From Salinirubellus litoreus (GTDB taxonomy: Archaea > Halobacteriota > Halobacteria > Halobacteriales > Haloarculaceae), in assembly GCF_037335815.1 (NCBI RefSeq), contig NZ_CP147841.1:4216001-4280000 (forward strand): DNA of 64,000 nt, given 5' to 3'. Shown one piece after another: positions 8,186 to 17,744 of this stretch (position 1 is its first letter; every line of letters starts with the position of its first letter). The notes beneath the pieces were generated by a model. The model worked only from the letters and a program-made list of their open reading frames with translations. It made no database searches and was not told where the DNA came from. A program made the position numbers and the translations under genes.

Positions 8186-9111
8186 CCGGGCTCCAGTCCA
8201 CGACGTTCGAGTGGACGGGGCCCTCGGACGATCCGAACGACGAGCAGTTCGGGGACGTCGTCGAACCGACGACACTCGATGCGGCCGACGGCTACGACGC
8301 CGTCCTCGTCGGCGAGCCGTATGACGGGGCGGTCATCGGTCGCCGCGGTGCGGCGGCGGGACCGGCCGCCATCCGCGAGGCGCTCGCCGGGGTGAAGACC
8401 CACCACTTCGATACCGGGCCGGTCTCGAATGTGGGCGATCTCGGGACGGTCGCGCTCCCCGACGGCGACGTACGGACGGTCCAGCGGGCGGTGCGTGCGG
8501 TCGCCGCCTCGGTTCACGACGCGGACGCGTTTCCGGTGTTCCTCGGGGGCGACAACTCCCTCACCTGCGCGAACGCCGGCCCGTTGCTGGACGGCTCGCT
8601 CGGCGTCGTCAGCATCGACGCACACCTCGACGTCCGGGAGGTACGGGACGACGCGACGAGCGGGACGCCCTATCGCCAGCTGTTCGAGGCGGGCCTCGAC
8701 GTCTACGGCTGTGTCGGCGCGCGCCACTTCGAGACCTCCACCGCGTACCACGACTACGTCCGCGAGCGGGGTGGCACGGTCGTGACGGCCGAGGCAGTCG
8801 GTGACGGTCCGGTCGCAGCGGCCGACCGGGCGCTCAACGCGATGAGCGGTGTGGATCGGATCTACCTCTCGCTCGACTGTGACGCGCTCGACGCGACGGC
8901 CGCGCCCGGTGTGAGCGCGCCCACCCCCGGCGGCCTCACGACCCGCGAGTGTTTCCGGGTTCTACGACGCCTCGCCTCGGACGACCGGGTCGTCGGCTTC
9001 GAGGTGGTCGAGTGTGCGCCGCCGCTGGATCGTGACGGACGGACCGTCGACGCCGCCGCTCGCGCGGTCGCCCACGTGCTGAGCGCACGCCCGGGGGGTG
9101 GTGCCTCGTGA
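8182..9111 (+). CDS. hutG: Formimidoylglutamase (arginase family)
   Basis: A 309-residue ureohydrolase-family enzyme that hydrolyses N-formimino-L-glutamate to glutamate and formamide, the last step of this hut pathway. Mn-binding motifs are in place: GGDNSLT, SIDAHLDVRE (the usual S-x-D-A-H-x-D) and SLDCDALDATAAPGVSAP. The gene overlaps hutU (ATGA at 8182) and hutI (GTGA at 9108), implying coupled translation. Agmatinase is the main alternative within the family, but the hut context decides it. Confidence 0.94.
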   Translation: MTGLQSTTFEWTGPSDDPNDEQFGDVVEPTTLDAADGYDAVLVGEPYDGAVIGRRGAAAGPAAIREALAGVKTHHFDTGPVSNVGDLGTVALPDGDVRTVQRAVRAVAASVHDADAFPVFLGGDNSLTCANAGPLLDGSLGVVSIDAHLDVREVRDDATSGTPYRQLFEAGLDVYGCVGARHFETSTAYHDYVRERGGTVVTAEAVGDGPVAAADRALNAMSGVDRIYLSLDCDALDATAAPGVSAPTPGGLTTRECFRVLRRLASDDRVVGFEVVECAPPLDRDGRTVDAAARAVAHVLSARPGGGAS

Positions 9112-10340
9112 TCGACGCCGTCGTCCACGGTGCCGGGGAGGTGATCGCCGGCCCGGGGGAGTCGTACGCCGACGGCGCCGTCGCGGTCGAGGACGGTCGC
9201 GTGGTCGCGGTCGGCCCGACCGATGCGGTCACGCGGGAGTACCCACCCGAGAACGCCGTCGAGCAGGTCGACGCCGACGGACGGGCCGTGCTCCCGGGGT
9301 TCGTCGACGCCCACACCCACGGCCTCTTCGCCGGTGACCGCTCGGACGAGTTCGGGGCGAAACTCCGCGGGAAGACCTACGGGGAGATCCTCGCCGAGGG
9401 AGGTGGCATCCTCCGCACCGTCCGGGCGGTTCGTGAGGCGAGCGACGAACGGCTCCTCGGGGACCTGCTCGGTCACCTCGATACGATGCTCGCCCACGGG
9501 ACGACGACGGTCGAGGTGAAGTCGGGCTACGGGCTCGACGCCGCGACCGAACTCCGGATGCTCGGGATCGTCGACGCCGCGGACGCGCGACACCCCGTCG
9601 ACGTGGTGCCGACGTTCATGGGTGCCCACGCGGTCCCCGGGGGTCGGGACGCCGAGGACTACACGACCGAGGTCATCGACGAACAGATCCCCGCCGTCGC
9701 GGAGCAGGGGATCGCGGCGTTCTGTGACGTCTTCTGCGAGGAGGGCGTCTTCTCGGTCGAGCAGTCCAGGCGCGTCCTCGAGGCCGGGATCGAACATGGG
9801 TTGACGCCGAAGATCCACGCCGAGGAACTGACCCACCTCGGCGGCGCTCGGTTGGGAGCCGAGGTCGGCGCGGCGAGCGCCGATCACCTCCTCCACGCGA
9901 CCGACGAGGACGCGGCCGCGCTCGCCGCCGCGGGCGTCACGCCGGTCCTCCTCCCGGGCACCGCGTTCTCGCTCGGAGCCGAGTACGCCGACCCCGGCCA
10001 GTTCATCGACGCCGGCGCACCGGTCGCCGTCGCCACGGACTTCAACCCGAACTGTCACTCGCAGTCGATGGGCATGGCGCTCGCCCTCGCCTGCGTCGGG
10101 ATGGGGATGGCTCCCCGGGACGCGGTCGACGCGGCGACGCGGGGCGGCGCGCTCGCGCTCGACCGCGAGGACGGGACCGGGACGCTCACCGTGGGCGCAC
10201 CGGGAGACCTCGTCGTCCTCGACGCGCCGTCGTACGTTCACGTCCCCTACTCGTTCGGCGTGAACCGGGTCACGACGGTACTGAAAGACGGAGCCGTGGT
10301 TCACAACGCGGACGGCCACGTCTCGGCAGGGTCGACATGA
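9108..10340 (+). CDS. hutI: Imidazolonepropionase
   Basis: A 410-residue amidohydrolase-superfamily enzyme that opens 4-imidazolone-5-propionate to formiminoglutamate. Metal ligands and landmarks: PGFVDAHTHGLFAG (H-x-H), VEVKSGYGLD, TFMGAHAVP, IHAEEL and a late ATDFNPNCHSQSMGM motif with the catalytic Asp. The start is GTG at 9108, overlapping the hutG stop. Normal length for the family (about 400-410). Confidence 0.96.
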   Translation: MIDAVVHGAGEVIAGPGESYADGAVAVEDGRVVAVGPTDAVTREYPPENAVEQVDADGRAVLPGFVDAHTHGLFAGDRSDEFGAKLRGKTYGEILAEGGGILRTVRAVREASDERLLGDLLGHLDTMLAHGTTTVEVKSGYGLDAATELRMLGIVDAADARHPVDVVPTFMGAHAVPGGRDAEDYTTEVIDEQIPAVAEQGIAAFCDVFCEEGVFSVEQSRRVLEAGIEHGLTPKIHAEELTHLGGARLGAEVGAASADHLLHATDEDAAALAAAGVTPVLLPGTAFSLGAEYADPGQFIDAGAPVAVATDFNPNCHSQSMGMALALACVGMGMAPRDAVDAATRGGALALDREDGTGTLTVGAPGDLVVLDAPSYVHVPYSFGVNRVTTVLKDGAVVHNADGHVSAGST

Positions 10341-11989
10341 GCGGGAGCGAGTTCCTCCCGTCCCCGGACGACGCGGCGGTCGTTCTCGACGGTGTGGGGC
10401 TCACGCCCGATGACGTAGTCCGTGTCGCTCGCGAGGACGCGACCGTCGCTCTCAGCGAGGCGGCACGCGACGCCGTCCGGGAGTCCAGAGCCCGCGTCGA
10501 GGCGGTCGCGGAGACCGACGAGGCGGTCTACGGGTTGAACACCGGTTTCGGCGAACTCGTCGACACGCGCATCGGCGACGACCGCGTGGACGAACTCCAG
10601 ACCAACCTCGTCCGCAGCCACGCCGCCGGTACGGGCCGCGAACTCGATCGCGAGGAGGTCCGTGCGCTCGTCTGCAGTCGGATCAACGCGCTCGTGAAGG
10701 GGTACTCGGGCGTCCGCGAGGTTGTCGTCGACTCGCTCGTCGCGCTGTTGAACGCCGGGATCACGCCCGTCGTTCCCTCGCGCGGGAGCCTCGGCGCGAG
10801 CGGCGACCTCGCGCCGCTGGCGCACGCGATGCTGGTTCTGCTCGGGGAGGGCGAGGCGGACGTCGAGACGGAGGATGGAACCGAACGATTCCCGGGCGAG
10901 GAGGCACTCGCCGTCGCCGGCCGCGAGCCGGTCACGCTCCGTGCGAAGGAGGGGCTCGCGCTCATCAACGGGACACAGCTCACCGTCGGACTGGCAGCAC
11001 TGCTGGTCCACGACGCCGAGCGGTTGCTCCGCGCGGCCGACGCGGCCGGCGCGCTCACGACCGAGGTGACGATGGGTTCGACCGCCGCCTCGGATCCGGC
11101 GATCCAGCACGTCCGCCCACACGCGGGGCAGGCGGCGAGCGCCTGGACGATAAAACGGCTCTGTGCCGGGTCGGAGATCGTCGAGTCCCACCGCAACTGC
11201 GATCGCGTGCAGGACGCCTACTCGCTGCGCTGTCTGCCACAGGTCCACGGCGCGGTCCGGGACGCCGTCGAGCACCTCCGCGAGGCGGTCACCGTCGAAC
11301 TCAACAGCGCGACCGACAACCCGCTCGTGTTCCCCGCCGGCGAGGTGGATCGCCGGAGTTCCGGAACCGAGTACGCCGACGTCGTCTCGGGGGGCAACTT
11401 CCACGGCGAGCCGCTGGCGCTCCGACTCGACTACGTCACCAGCGCGCTCACCGAACTCGCGTCTATCGCCGAGCGCCGCGTCGACCGGATGCTCAATCCG
11501 AACGTCCAGGAGCCGCATCTCCCGCCGTTCCTCACCCCCGAGAGCGGCGTCCGGTCCGGCTACATGATCGCGGGCTACACCGCCGCGTCGCTCGTCACCG
11601 AGTGTCGGAGCGCGGGCAAACCCGCGACCGACAACGCGGTCGTCTCGGGCAACCAGGAGGACCACGTCAGCCTCTCGGCCACGTCGGCGTTCGCGGCCCG
11701 CCGGACGCTCGGATACGCCCGAACGGTCATCGCCATCGAGCTGCTCTGTGGTGCGCAGGCCGCGGAGTTCGTCGACGACGAGCTCGCGCACGGGGAGGGG
11801 ACCGACGCGGTCCACGAAACCGTCCGTGCCGTCGTGCCGGCACTCGACGAGGACCGGCCGCCCGCGCCGGACATCCGGGCCGTCGAGCGCGTCGTCTCCG
11901 AGGGCGTCCTCGACGACGCGCTCGCTGCGGCGCTCGGCGACGGGTGGCAGGAGCGACGGGACACGGCCGTCGACGACCTTCGGAGGTGA
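10337..11989 (+). CDS. hutH: Histidine ammonia-lyase
   Basis: A 550-residue lyase that deaminates L-histidine to urocanate, the first pathway step. The Ala-Ser-Gly triad that cyclises into the MIO electrophile is in RGSLGASGDLAPLAH. Other family marks: YGLNTGFGEL near residue 58, NGTQ, EVTMGSTAA, QDAYSLRC-PQVHG and ATDNPLVF. It is somewhat longer than most HutH (about 500-520); an acidic stretch around residues 175-190 and the C terminus account for much of the difference. Last of the operon; overlaps hutI by ATGA. Confidence 0.97.
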   Translation: MSGSEFLPSPDDAAVVLDGVGLTPDDVVRVAREDATVALSEAARDAVRESRARVEAVAETDEAVYGLNTGFGELVDTRIGDDRVDELQTNLVRSHAAGTGRELDREEVRALVCSRINALVKGYSGVREVVVDSLVALLNAGITPVVPSRGSLGASGDLAPLAHAMLVLLGEGEADVETEDGTERFPGEEALAVAGREPVTLRAKEGLALINGTQLTVGLAALLVHDAERLLRAADAAGALTTEVTMGSTAASDPAIQHVRPHAGQAASAWTIKRLCAGSEIVESHRNCDRVQDAYSLRCLPQVHGAVRDAVEHLREAVTVELNSATDNPLVFPAGEVDRRSSGTEYADVVSGGNFHGEPLALRLDYVTSALTELASIAERRVDRMLNPNVQEPHLPPFLTPESGVRSGYMIAGYTAASLVTECRSAGKPATDNAVVSGNQEDHVSLSATSAFAARRTLGYARTVIAIELLCGAQAAEFVDDELAHGEGTDAVHETVRAVVPALDEDRPPAPDIRAVERVVSEGVLDDALAAALGDGWQERRDTAVDDLRR

Positions 11990-12386
11990 CGATCGGGCGA
12001 CGGGGCCCGCTCTCGTCATCCACTTCGATCGAAGTGGACCTACTGTCGAGTCGGACGCTCTGAGTAAAGTTTGCTACCGGGGCGGACCAGGGTCAAGCCT
12101 GTACATCGTCGAACGCGAAGCGGGTACCCCATCGCCCCGAGGGACCGCTTCTGCGGAGCACGCTGCCCGCTCTGTCTCGCTTCGTTCGGCGGTGGCGGCT
12201 GTGATCGACGACGGTCGGATTCGTCCGCACTCGTTCGGCGCATCTGGTCGGCGGTATCACGGCCACGTTTCACCGGATTACGGACATCGCTGTTGCTCTG
12301 TTCGGCGTCGTAGCCCCTCGGAGCCGGAACAGCCAGAGGCGAAGCCGAACCGCCGCGTCTTAGTGTCGCCACGGCGAACCCGCGAT
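11990..12386. other. Intergenic gap between hutH and htpX, no gene recognised
   Basis: About 400 bp without a convincing coding sequence. Short frames on either strand are rich in Arg/Ser and do not look haloarchaeal-acidic. Codon bias is lost relative to both neighbours. It may be a decayed insertion, but I recognise no protein remnant. Confidence 0.4.
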
Positions 12387-13211
12387 ATGCGCCACCTCGG
12401 TCTGAAGGCCCGGATGACCGTCGTCGGGTCGCTCCTGTTCGCGTTCTACGCCGTCGCCGCCGTCGTGGCGATGGGCGTCTTCCAGTGGCCGCTCTGGCTC
12501 GTGCTGCTGGGCAGCGTCGCGTTCGTCGGCGTCCAGTACAAGGTCGGCAAGTGGGCCGCACTGCGGAGCGTGGGCGCCGACGATCTGCCCGAGGATCGGG
12601 CCCCGGAGCTCCACCGCCGCGTCGACTCGCTCGCGAGCGACATGGGCATCGAGAAACCCCGGCTCATGATCGCCAGCATGGGCGTTCCCAACGCCTTCGC
12701 CATCGGTCGGAAGGGTGCCGGGACGGTCGTCGTCTCGGAGGAACTGCTCCGGATCCTCGACACGGCCGAACTCGAAGGGGTCCTCGCCCACGAACTCGCC
12801 CACATCCGGAACCGCGACGTCGTGATGATGGTGCTGGGCCAGGGCGTCGCCTCGATCGTCGCGATCGCCGCCCAGTGGACAGTCCTGCTGACGGGCGACA
12901 ACGACATCGCGGACTTCTTCCTCGCGATCGTCGTCGGCCAGATCACCCAGCTGCTGGTGATGCTGTTCGTCTTCGCCATCTCCCGGTACCGCGAGTACGT
13001 CGCCGACAGCGACGCCGCCAACGAGATCGGCGGTGGGGAGCCCCTCGCGAGCGCGCTCGAGAAGATCAGTCGGGGGAACGAACGCGCCGGGGAGTCGGCC
13101 GTCGACGAGCAGGTGAACGCGCTGTGTATCTTCGGCGAGGGACGCGGCCTCGCCCGGCTGTTCGCGACCCACCCGCCCGTCGAGAAGCGGATCGAACGCC
13201 TCCGGGGGTGA
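12387..13211 (+). CDS. htpX: HtpX-type membrane zinc metalloprotease
   Basis: About 274 residues, M48B family. Two N-terminal transmembrane segments (residues about 12-55) are followed by a cytoplasmic catalytic domain with HELAH at about residues 135-139, then two more hydrophobic segments and the third zinc-ligand helix RYREYVADSDAA. The C terminus has the family ending ATHPPVEKRIERL. The frame is open far upstream, but the homology and the ATG at 12387 (MRHLGLKARM) fix the start. Role: quality control of membrane proteins. Haloarchaea carry several HtpX paralogues. A small membrane-protein gene follows after 7 bp and is probably cotranscribed. Confidence 0.94.
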   Translation: MRHLGLKARMTVVGSLLFAFYAVAAVVAMGVFQWPLWLVLLGSVAFVGVQYKVGKWAALRSVGADDLPEDRAPELHRRVDSLASDMGIEKPRLMIASMGVPNAFAIGRKGAGTVVVSEELLRILDTAELEGVLAHELAHIRNRDVVMMVLGQGVASIVAIAAQWTVLLTGDNDIADFFLAIVVGQITQLLVMLFVFAISRYREYVADSDAANEIGGGEPLASALEKISRGNERAGESAVDEQVNALCIFGEGRGLARLFATHPPVEKRIERLRG

Positions 13212-13218
13212 CGCGTCG

Positions 13219-13461
13219 ATGGCCGACCTCCGAACGTTTCTGGCTGCTGTCCTCGGGATCGGCCTCGGTGCGCTGTTCCTCGCGTACCCCGAGGCGGTGA
13301 TCCGTGTCCAGACCGCGGGACGGGTCCCGCACGACCGCGGCGGGGAGTACGGCTCGGCGTCCTCGATCCCCGACCGATGGCGACGTCTCGTCCAGCTGCT
13401 GGGCGTCGCCGTTCTGGTGGCCGGCGTCTACTTCGGTGCGACGGTGCTTCTCGGCGTGTAG
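13219..13461 (+). CDS. Small two-helix membrane protein downstream of htpX
   Basis: 80 residues with hydrophobic segments at about 6-24 (FLAAVLGIGLGALFLAYPEA) and 60-79 (LVQLLGVAVLVAGVYFGATV). A polar loop rich in Arg/Gly/Ser lies between them. The 7-bp spacing after htpX points to the same transcript. I do not recognise a named family. Confidence 0.7.
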   Translation: MADLRTFLAAVLGIGLGALFLAYPEAVIRVQTAGRVPHDRGGEYGSASSIPDRWRRLVQLLGVAVLVAGVYFGATVLLGV

Positions 13462-13592
13462 TCCTCTCGATCCCGAACGGGACGTCGGTCGGGACCTCAT
13501 AGAAAACCCGGCTGGTAACGGCTCCGCGTGATACGTGATGGAGAGGAGACCTGAGAGCGCGACCGACCGACTGCCGCGGCCCGTTCGACCTG

Positions 13593-14093
13593 TCACTCGG
13601 TGGACGAGTCGTTCGCTTCGGCGGCAGCTTCGAGAAGGGTATGCCGCTCGTCGAAGTAGGCCGGTGCATCGTGGTCGTTCTCGAACTGCACGACGCGGTC
13701 GAGCGCCGTTCGTCCGTCGTCGCCGGTCTCTTCGAGCTCCTCGGCCAGTTCGATGTAGGCCGCGGCGAGCTCCTGGAAGGCCGTCATCCGCGCCTGTTTC
13801 GCCTCGGCGACCACCTGCTTCTTCTCGAGTTCGGATTCCAGATCCTCGAGTTCCGCGAGGTCACTTCGGGCGTCGCTCGCCCCGGCCGTCGTCGGAGACG
13901 CGGTGGGTCCGTCGGTGCTGTCCGCCCGTTCCGGCAGGTGGGTTCGCATCTCCGCGATGTCCTCGTCGATCTCGTCCAGCAGCTCGTCGGTCTCCGCGCC
14001 GATCCGCTCGACGTGCCCCGAGAGGAGTCCGGCCTGGGTTCGGCAGTACTCGACCAGCTCATCGACCGAGAGCGTCCGGCCGTCATCGTCCAT
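13593..14093 (-). CDS. Acidic coiled-coil protein, haloarchaeal, unknown
   Basis: About 166 residues, highly charged and helical. Two coiled-coil stretches (residues about 10-50 and 75-135) flank a Thr/Ser/Ala linker (DSTDGPTASPTTAGASDARS). No membrane segment and no catalytic motif. The start is set at the ATG 14093 (MDDDGRTLSVDELVEYC), three codons inside the longest frame. It faces the M28 peptidase gene divergently with a 120-bp gap that contains a TTATAAG element (near 14187), which could be the peptidase promoter. Confidence 0.75.
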   Translation of the reverse strand: MDDDGRTLSVDELVEYCRTQAGLLSGHVERIGAETDELLDEIDEDIAEMRTHLPERADSTDGPTASPTTAGASDARSDLAELEDLESELEKKQVVAEAKQARMTAFQELAAAYIELAEELEETGDDGRTALDRVVQFENDHDAPAYFDERHTLLEAAAEANDSSTE

Positions 14094-14213
14094 GGTTAGC
14101 ATCTGTCTTCCCTAGCCCGAAGGCAGTTGCGGCGTGCTGATTCCGAGAGAGACTGGTGGCCGGCGGCGACCCCCGCCCCGCTCTTATAAGTCCCCTCCGA
14201 CGGAGTGGGTGGT

Positions 14214-15578
14214 ATGTCACACCTGTCGAACACGGTCGTCGGCGACGGATACCGGAGCACGTTCGCGTGGGATCTCCTCGAGGAACTGACCGAGATCGGC
14301 AGCCGGATGGCCGGACAGGAGGGCGAGGCCGAGGGTGCCCGCGTCTTCGTCGAGGGGCTCGAGCGTGCCGGACTGCGCGAGGCGGGGATAACGGAGTTCG
14401 AGATCCCGGGCTGGTGGCGCGGCTCCTCCTCGCTGGCGGTCGAGGCCGGGAACGGTCGCGGCCGCACCTTCGAGGCCGACTACGAGGTACTCGGACTGCC
14501 CGGTTCACCCGGGGAGACCGTCGAGGCCGAGATGATCGACGTCGGCGCGGGTCTACCGACGGACTTCGAGGCCGCCGACCTGGAGGGGAGGATCGCAATG
14601 GTGGGCAGTCAGAACCCGCCGGATTTCGGCCGCGCGATCAACCGCATCGAGAAGTACGCCCGTGCCGGCCAGGCCGGTGCGCTCGGGTTCGTCTACGTCA
14701 ACGAGAACGCCGAGGGGGCGATCCCGCCGACGGGATCGGTCGGCTTCACCCACGACGGTCCGGGCGGGATCCCGGCGGTCGGCGTCAGCAGCGAGATCGC
14801 CGCCCGGATACGGCGATATCTCGCCGACGGGTCGGTGACGGCGACGCTGTCCGTCGACTGTCGCGACGGACCGGCGACCTGTCGGAACGCCGAGGCCGTC
14901 GTCGGGCCGGACGACGGACCGGAGATCCTCGTGACGGGCCACGTCGACGCCCACGACATCGCCGACGGGGCACGCGACAACGGGGCTGGAAGCGTCCTCG
15001 CGGCGGAGGTCGGCCGGCTGCTCGCGCTCCAGGACGACGAAACCGGACTCGATACCCGGGTCCGGGTCGTCGCCTTCGGCGGCGAGGAGACGGGGCTCTA
15101 CGGTTCGACCCACTGGGCGGAACAGGCCGATCTCTCGAACGTGGTCGGACAGATCAACCTCGACGGGATCGGCTACTCCCGGGACCTCCAAGTGCGCGGG
15201 CTCGGGCTGCTCGAGCTCTTCGAGGCGGCCGAAACCACCGCGCTCGGATCGATCCGGACCAGCCGAACCGCCAGCCCGTTTAACGATCACTGGCCGTTCG
15301 TGACCCGCGGGATCCCGAGCGTCAGCTGTGCCTCGACCGCCGGTGGCGAGGGGCAGGTCGTCCGGTACGGCAACCTGGAGTGGGGACACACCCACGCAGA
15401 CACCCTCGATAAGCTCGACCCCCGTGACTTCCGGGATCTGGCGATCCCGCTGGCGGAGGCGACCGCGGCCCTCGCGGCCGATCCGGATCCGGAGCGCATC
15501 GACGAACCGACCGTCCGGGAGGTCATCCCCGAGGGGCTGGCGGAGTACCTCCGGTTCGACGGTCGCTGGCCCTTCTGA
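14214..15578 (+). CDS. M28-family metallopeptidase with PA domain
   Basis: About 454 residues. The N-terminal helical part and a protease-associated (PA) domain (residues about 100-220) precede the M28 zinc peptidase core. Metal ligands are recognisable: GHVDAHD, then DNGAG (bridging Asp), then FGGEETGLYGS (catalytic Glu and ligand), a later NLDGIGY Asp and a C-terminal GHTHADTLD His. There is no signal peptide, so it is probably a cytoplasmic aminopeptidase. The start is ATG 14214; the in-frame GTG three codons earlier is less likely. A TTATAAG element lies about 25 bp upstream, consistent with a leaderless transcript. Confidence 0.9.
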   Translation: MSHLSNTVVGDGYRSTFAWDLLEELTEIGSRMAGQEGEAEGARVFVEGLERAGLREAGITEFEIPGWWRGSSSLAVEAGNGRGRTFEADYEVLGLPGSPGETVEAEMIDVGAGLPTDFEAADLEGRIAMVGSQNPPDFGRAINRIEKYARAGQAGALGFVYVNENAEGAIPPTGSVGFTHDGPGGIPAVGVSSEIAARIRRYLADGSVTATLSVDCRDGPATCRNAEAVVGPDDGPEILVTGHVDAHDIADGARDNGAGSVLAAEVGRLLALQDDETGLDTRVRVVAFGGEETGLYGSTHWAEQADLSNVVGQINLDGIGYSRDLQVRGLGLLELFEAAETTALGSIRTSRTASPFNDHWPFVTRGIPSVSCASTAGGEGQVVRYGNLEWGHTHADTLDKLDPRDFRDLAIPLAEATAALAADPDPERIDEPTVREVIPEGLAEYLRFDGRWPF

Positions 15579-15756
15579 TACGAGAGGAGGATTCGAGTAC
15601 AGCATCACGAGACGACGCGGGGATACAGTACCGAGGCTTTCAGCGGATCGCCGTGGCAGATCCGGATTCGAAGCGGTACCGTCCGGAGGCGGTTTGTCGG
15701 ACGGGTGACAGAACGTGGAAGCCGGGGGGACGAGCGCATAGAGAGCAACGTTCGGC

Positions 15757-15891
15757 GGTGGACACCTCCCGAGGATCAGCCCCCTACGGGCAGCACTCGA
15801 CCGGCTCCGGAACGAGCTGGGCCGCGTGCTCGGTGTCCTCGTGTTCGGCAGCGTGGCCCGCGGGACGATTGAGAAGGGATTAATACCCCGT
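15757..15891 (+). pseudogene. Remnant of a nucleotidyltransferase-domain protein
   Basis: The frame reads SPLRAALDRLRNELGRVLGV and then LVFGSVARGT, the glycine-serine signature of MNT/KNTase-type minimal nucleotidyltransferases (GS-x-ARG). The catalytic Asp pair that should follow within about ten residues is gone; the frame runs on into GLIPRPG instead. Upstream the expected winged-helix part is not readable. It sits just before the MFS gene and in the same frame, so gene callers may join the two into an artificial N-terminal extension. Confidence 0.6.
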
Positions 15892-15933
15892 CCGGGTGGA
15901 TCGGGATGGCTACGGATCCCCGAGGATATCGCA

Positions 15934-17148
15934 ATGGCGACGAGCACAGGTCGGGACGGCGACGAGCGGCTCCTGCGCGGCTACTCGGGGCGGATATTCG
16001 TCGTCGTCGCGCTCGGGACGCTCGTGGCGAACCTCGGTCGGCAGGCCCTGCCACCGCTGTTGCCGGCGATCATCGAGGGGCTGGCGATCACGCCTGCCGC
16101 CGCGGGGTTCGCCATGACGCTCATGCGGATCTGCTTCGCCGTCTGTCAGTACCCGAGCGGTCGCGTCGCCGACACGGTCTCGCGAAAGATAGCTATCGTA
16201 GGTGGCCTCGGAGGGATGGTCGCCGGCTTCGTCGTCCTGACCCGGGTCCCGTCGTATCCGGTCTTCCTGCTGAGTACCGCGCTACTCGGCGTCGGCTCGG
16301 CGTTCTTCTTCGTCTCCGAGCGCGTCCTGCTCTCGGATCTCTTCGTCGCGAGGCGAGGGCGGGCGTTCGGAGTGAACAGCGCCATCTCCCGTATCGGGAG
16401 CATCCTCGCGGCCGGCCTAGCCGTGGTCGCGCTCTCGGTCGGGCGCTGGCAGCTCGCGTTCGTGCCCGTCGTCGGCCTGCTGCTCGTGATCGTCGGCGTC
16501 TTTCACGTGACGAGTCGGGAACCCTACGGGACGGAGGCGTTCTCTCGGGTGGGTCGGGCCGGAGGACAGGTCCGCGAGACCGTCGGACGGGTGTTCGGGA
16601 CCTCGCAGGTCCGCTGGCTGGTGGTGGCCTACACGCTGGTGATCTTCGCGTGGGAGGGGGCGCTCACGTTCCTGCCGACGTTCCTGCAGGTAAGCAAGGG
16701 GCTCTCCCCCGAGTTCGCGAGCGGCGGGTTCGCCACGCTGTTCGCGGTCGGGATCGTCGTCCAGCCGCTCTCCGGCACACTGAGCGATCGGTGGGAGCGA
16801 CGCCTCGTCGCGGGCGTCGCGACCCTCGTGAGCGTCGTCGGCCTCGCCGTGCTGGTCGTCGCCGATTCCCTCGCGTTCATCGTCGGGGGTATCCTCCTGT
16901 ACGCGGCCGGGATCATGGCGTTCACGCCGGTACTGCAGGCCTACCTGATGGACATCTTTCCGGAGTCGACCAAGGGGGGTGATCTCGGCGCGTTCAAGAC
17001 GGTCTACGAGGGGCTGTCGAGTCTCGGTCCGACGTACGTCGGCGTGGTGGCCGGACTCGCGGGGTACACGCTGGCGTTCGCCGGGTTCCTCGTCTGCCTG
17101 CTCGTCAGTGCGGCGATCCTGTTCGGGCTCCACTACAGGTCGGCCTGA
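15934..17148 (+). CDS. MFS transporter
   Basis: About 404 residues with twelve hydrophobic segments in two six-helix halves. The MFS loop 2-3 signature appears as YPSGRVADTVSRK, with a second version, PLSGTLSDRWERR, in the C-terminal half. The ATG at 15934 (MATSTGRDGDERLLRGYSGR) gives a short charged N terminus. Substrate unknown. It stands alone, with the nucleotidyltransferase relic just upstream in frame. Confidence 0.88.
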   Translation: MATSTGRDGDERLLRGYSGRIFVVVALGTLVANLGRQALPPLLPAIIEGLAITPAAAGFAMTLMRICFAVCQYPSGRVADTVSRKIAIVGGLGGMVAGFVVLTRVPSYPVFLLSTALLGVGSAFFFVSERVLLSDLFVARRGRAFGVNSAISRIGSILAAGLAVVALSVGRWQLAFVPVVGLLLVIVGVFHVTSREPYGTEAFSRVGRAGGQVRETVGRVFGTSQVRWLVVAYTLVIFAWEGALTFLPTFLQVSKGLSPEFASGGFATLFAVGIVVQPLSGTLSDRWERRLVAGVATLVSVVGLAVLVVADSLAFIVGGILLYAAGIMAFTPVLQAYLMDIFPESTKGGDLGAFKTVYEGLSSLGPTYVGVVAGLAGYTLAFAGFLVCLLVSAAILFGLHYRSA

Positions 17149-17354
17149 ACGGGTTGCGAATTTCCGGTGGAGGACGACAGAGCCGAGGGTAGTGAAGTTG
17201 AGACTACAGCGGGTTTAGCGGGGCTGTAATGCGTATTGTCGAAGAATACTAGCTGGCCCTCCGGGCGGAAGTTGCAGATCGTTAGATTTCGTTTCACCTT
17301 ACCGACCCGAGCGGTGCTAACACACGCATCAAGCCCGTCTATCCGAGATCTGTT

Positions 17355-17714
17355 TTGATAAATCGGGTGAAAAACTTCAGAGCTTTTGCTCGTCTAGCAC
17401 GAAACAGAACGGTGGAGTACGAACTCGGCCCGGACGAATCGGTCAGCACGGCCGTCGTACGCGCGGTGAGCGCGGTCGAAGGTCGTGAACCATGCTCTCT
17501 CCGATCGCTGGCGGATGTCGTCGATCCGACTGCGTTAGATACGTTGTTCGGCCCGCGGTACGACGGAACACCTCGGACGGGCGGACGCCTCTCGTTCGTG
17601 TACGACGGTTGTTACATCACGATCGACAACGGCGAGTATCTCACGCTCCAGTTGCTCGAAGACCGTCCTCGCGACGGACGGGATCAGGAACCGTCTGAAA
17701 GGTGCGTCCGCTGA
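17355..17714 (+). CDS. HalOD1 output-domain protein
   Basis: Up to 119 residues with a HalOD1 (halobacterial output domain 1) core: SVSTAVVRAVSAVEGREPCSL, then DVVDPTALDTLF, GGRLSFVYDGCYITIDN and a closing beta strand. The domain is usually found at the end of haloarchaeal signalling proteins or alone, and is of unknown mechanism. There is no ATG: TTG 17355 or GTG 17367 are the possible starts. It ends 31 bp from the end of the convergent TrmB gene. Confidence 0.75.
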   Translation: MINRVKNFRAFARLARNRTVEYELGPDESVSTAVVRAVSAVEGREPCSLRSLADVVDPTALDTLFGPRYDGTPRTGGRLSFVYDGCYITIDNGEYLTLQLLEDRPRDGRDQEPSERCVR

Positions 17715-17744
17715 TGGATTCGCCGATGGCCACTCCTCGCGAGA

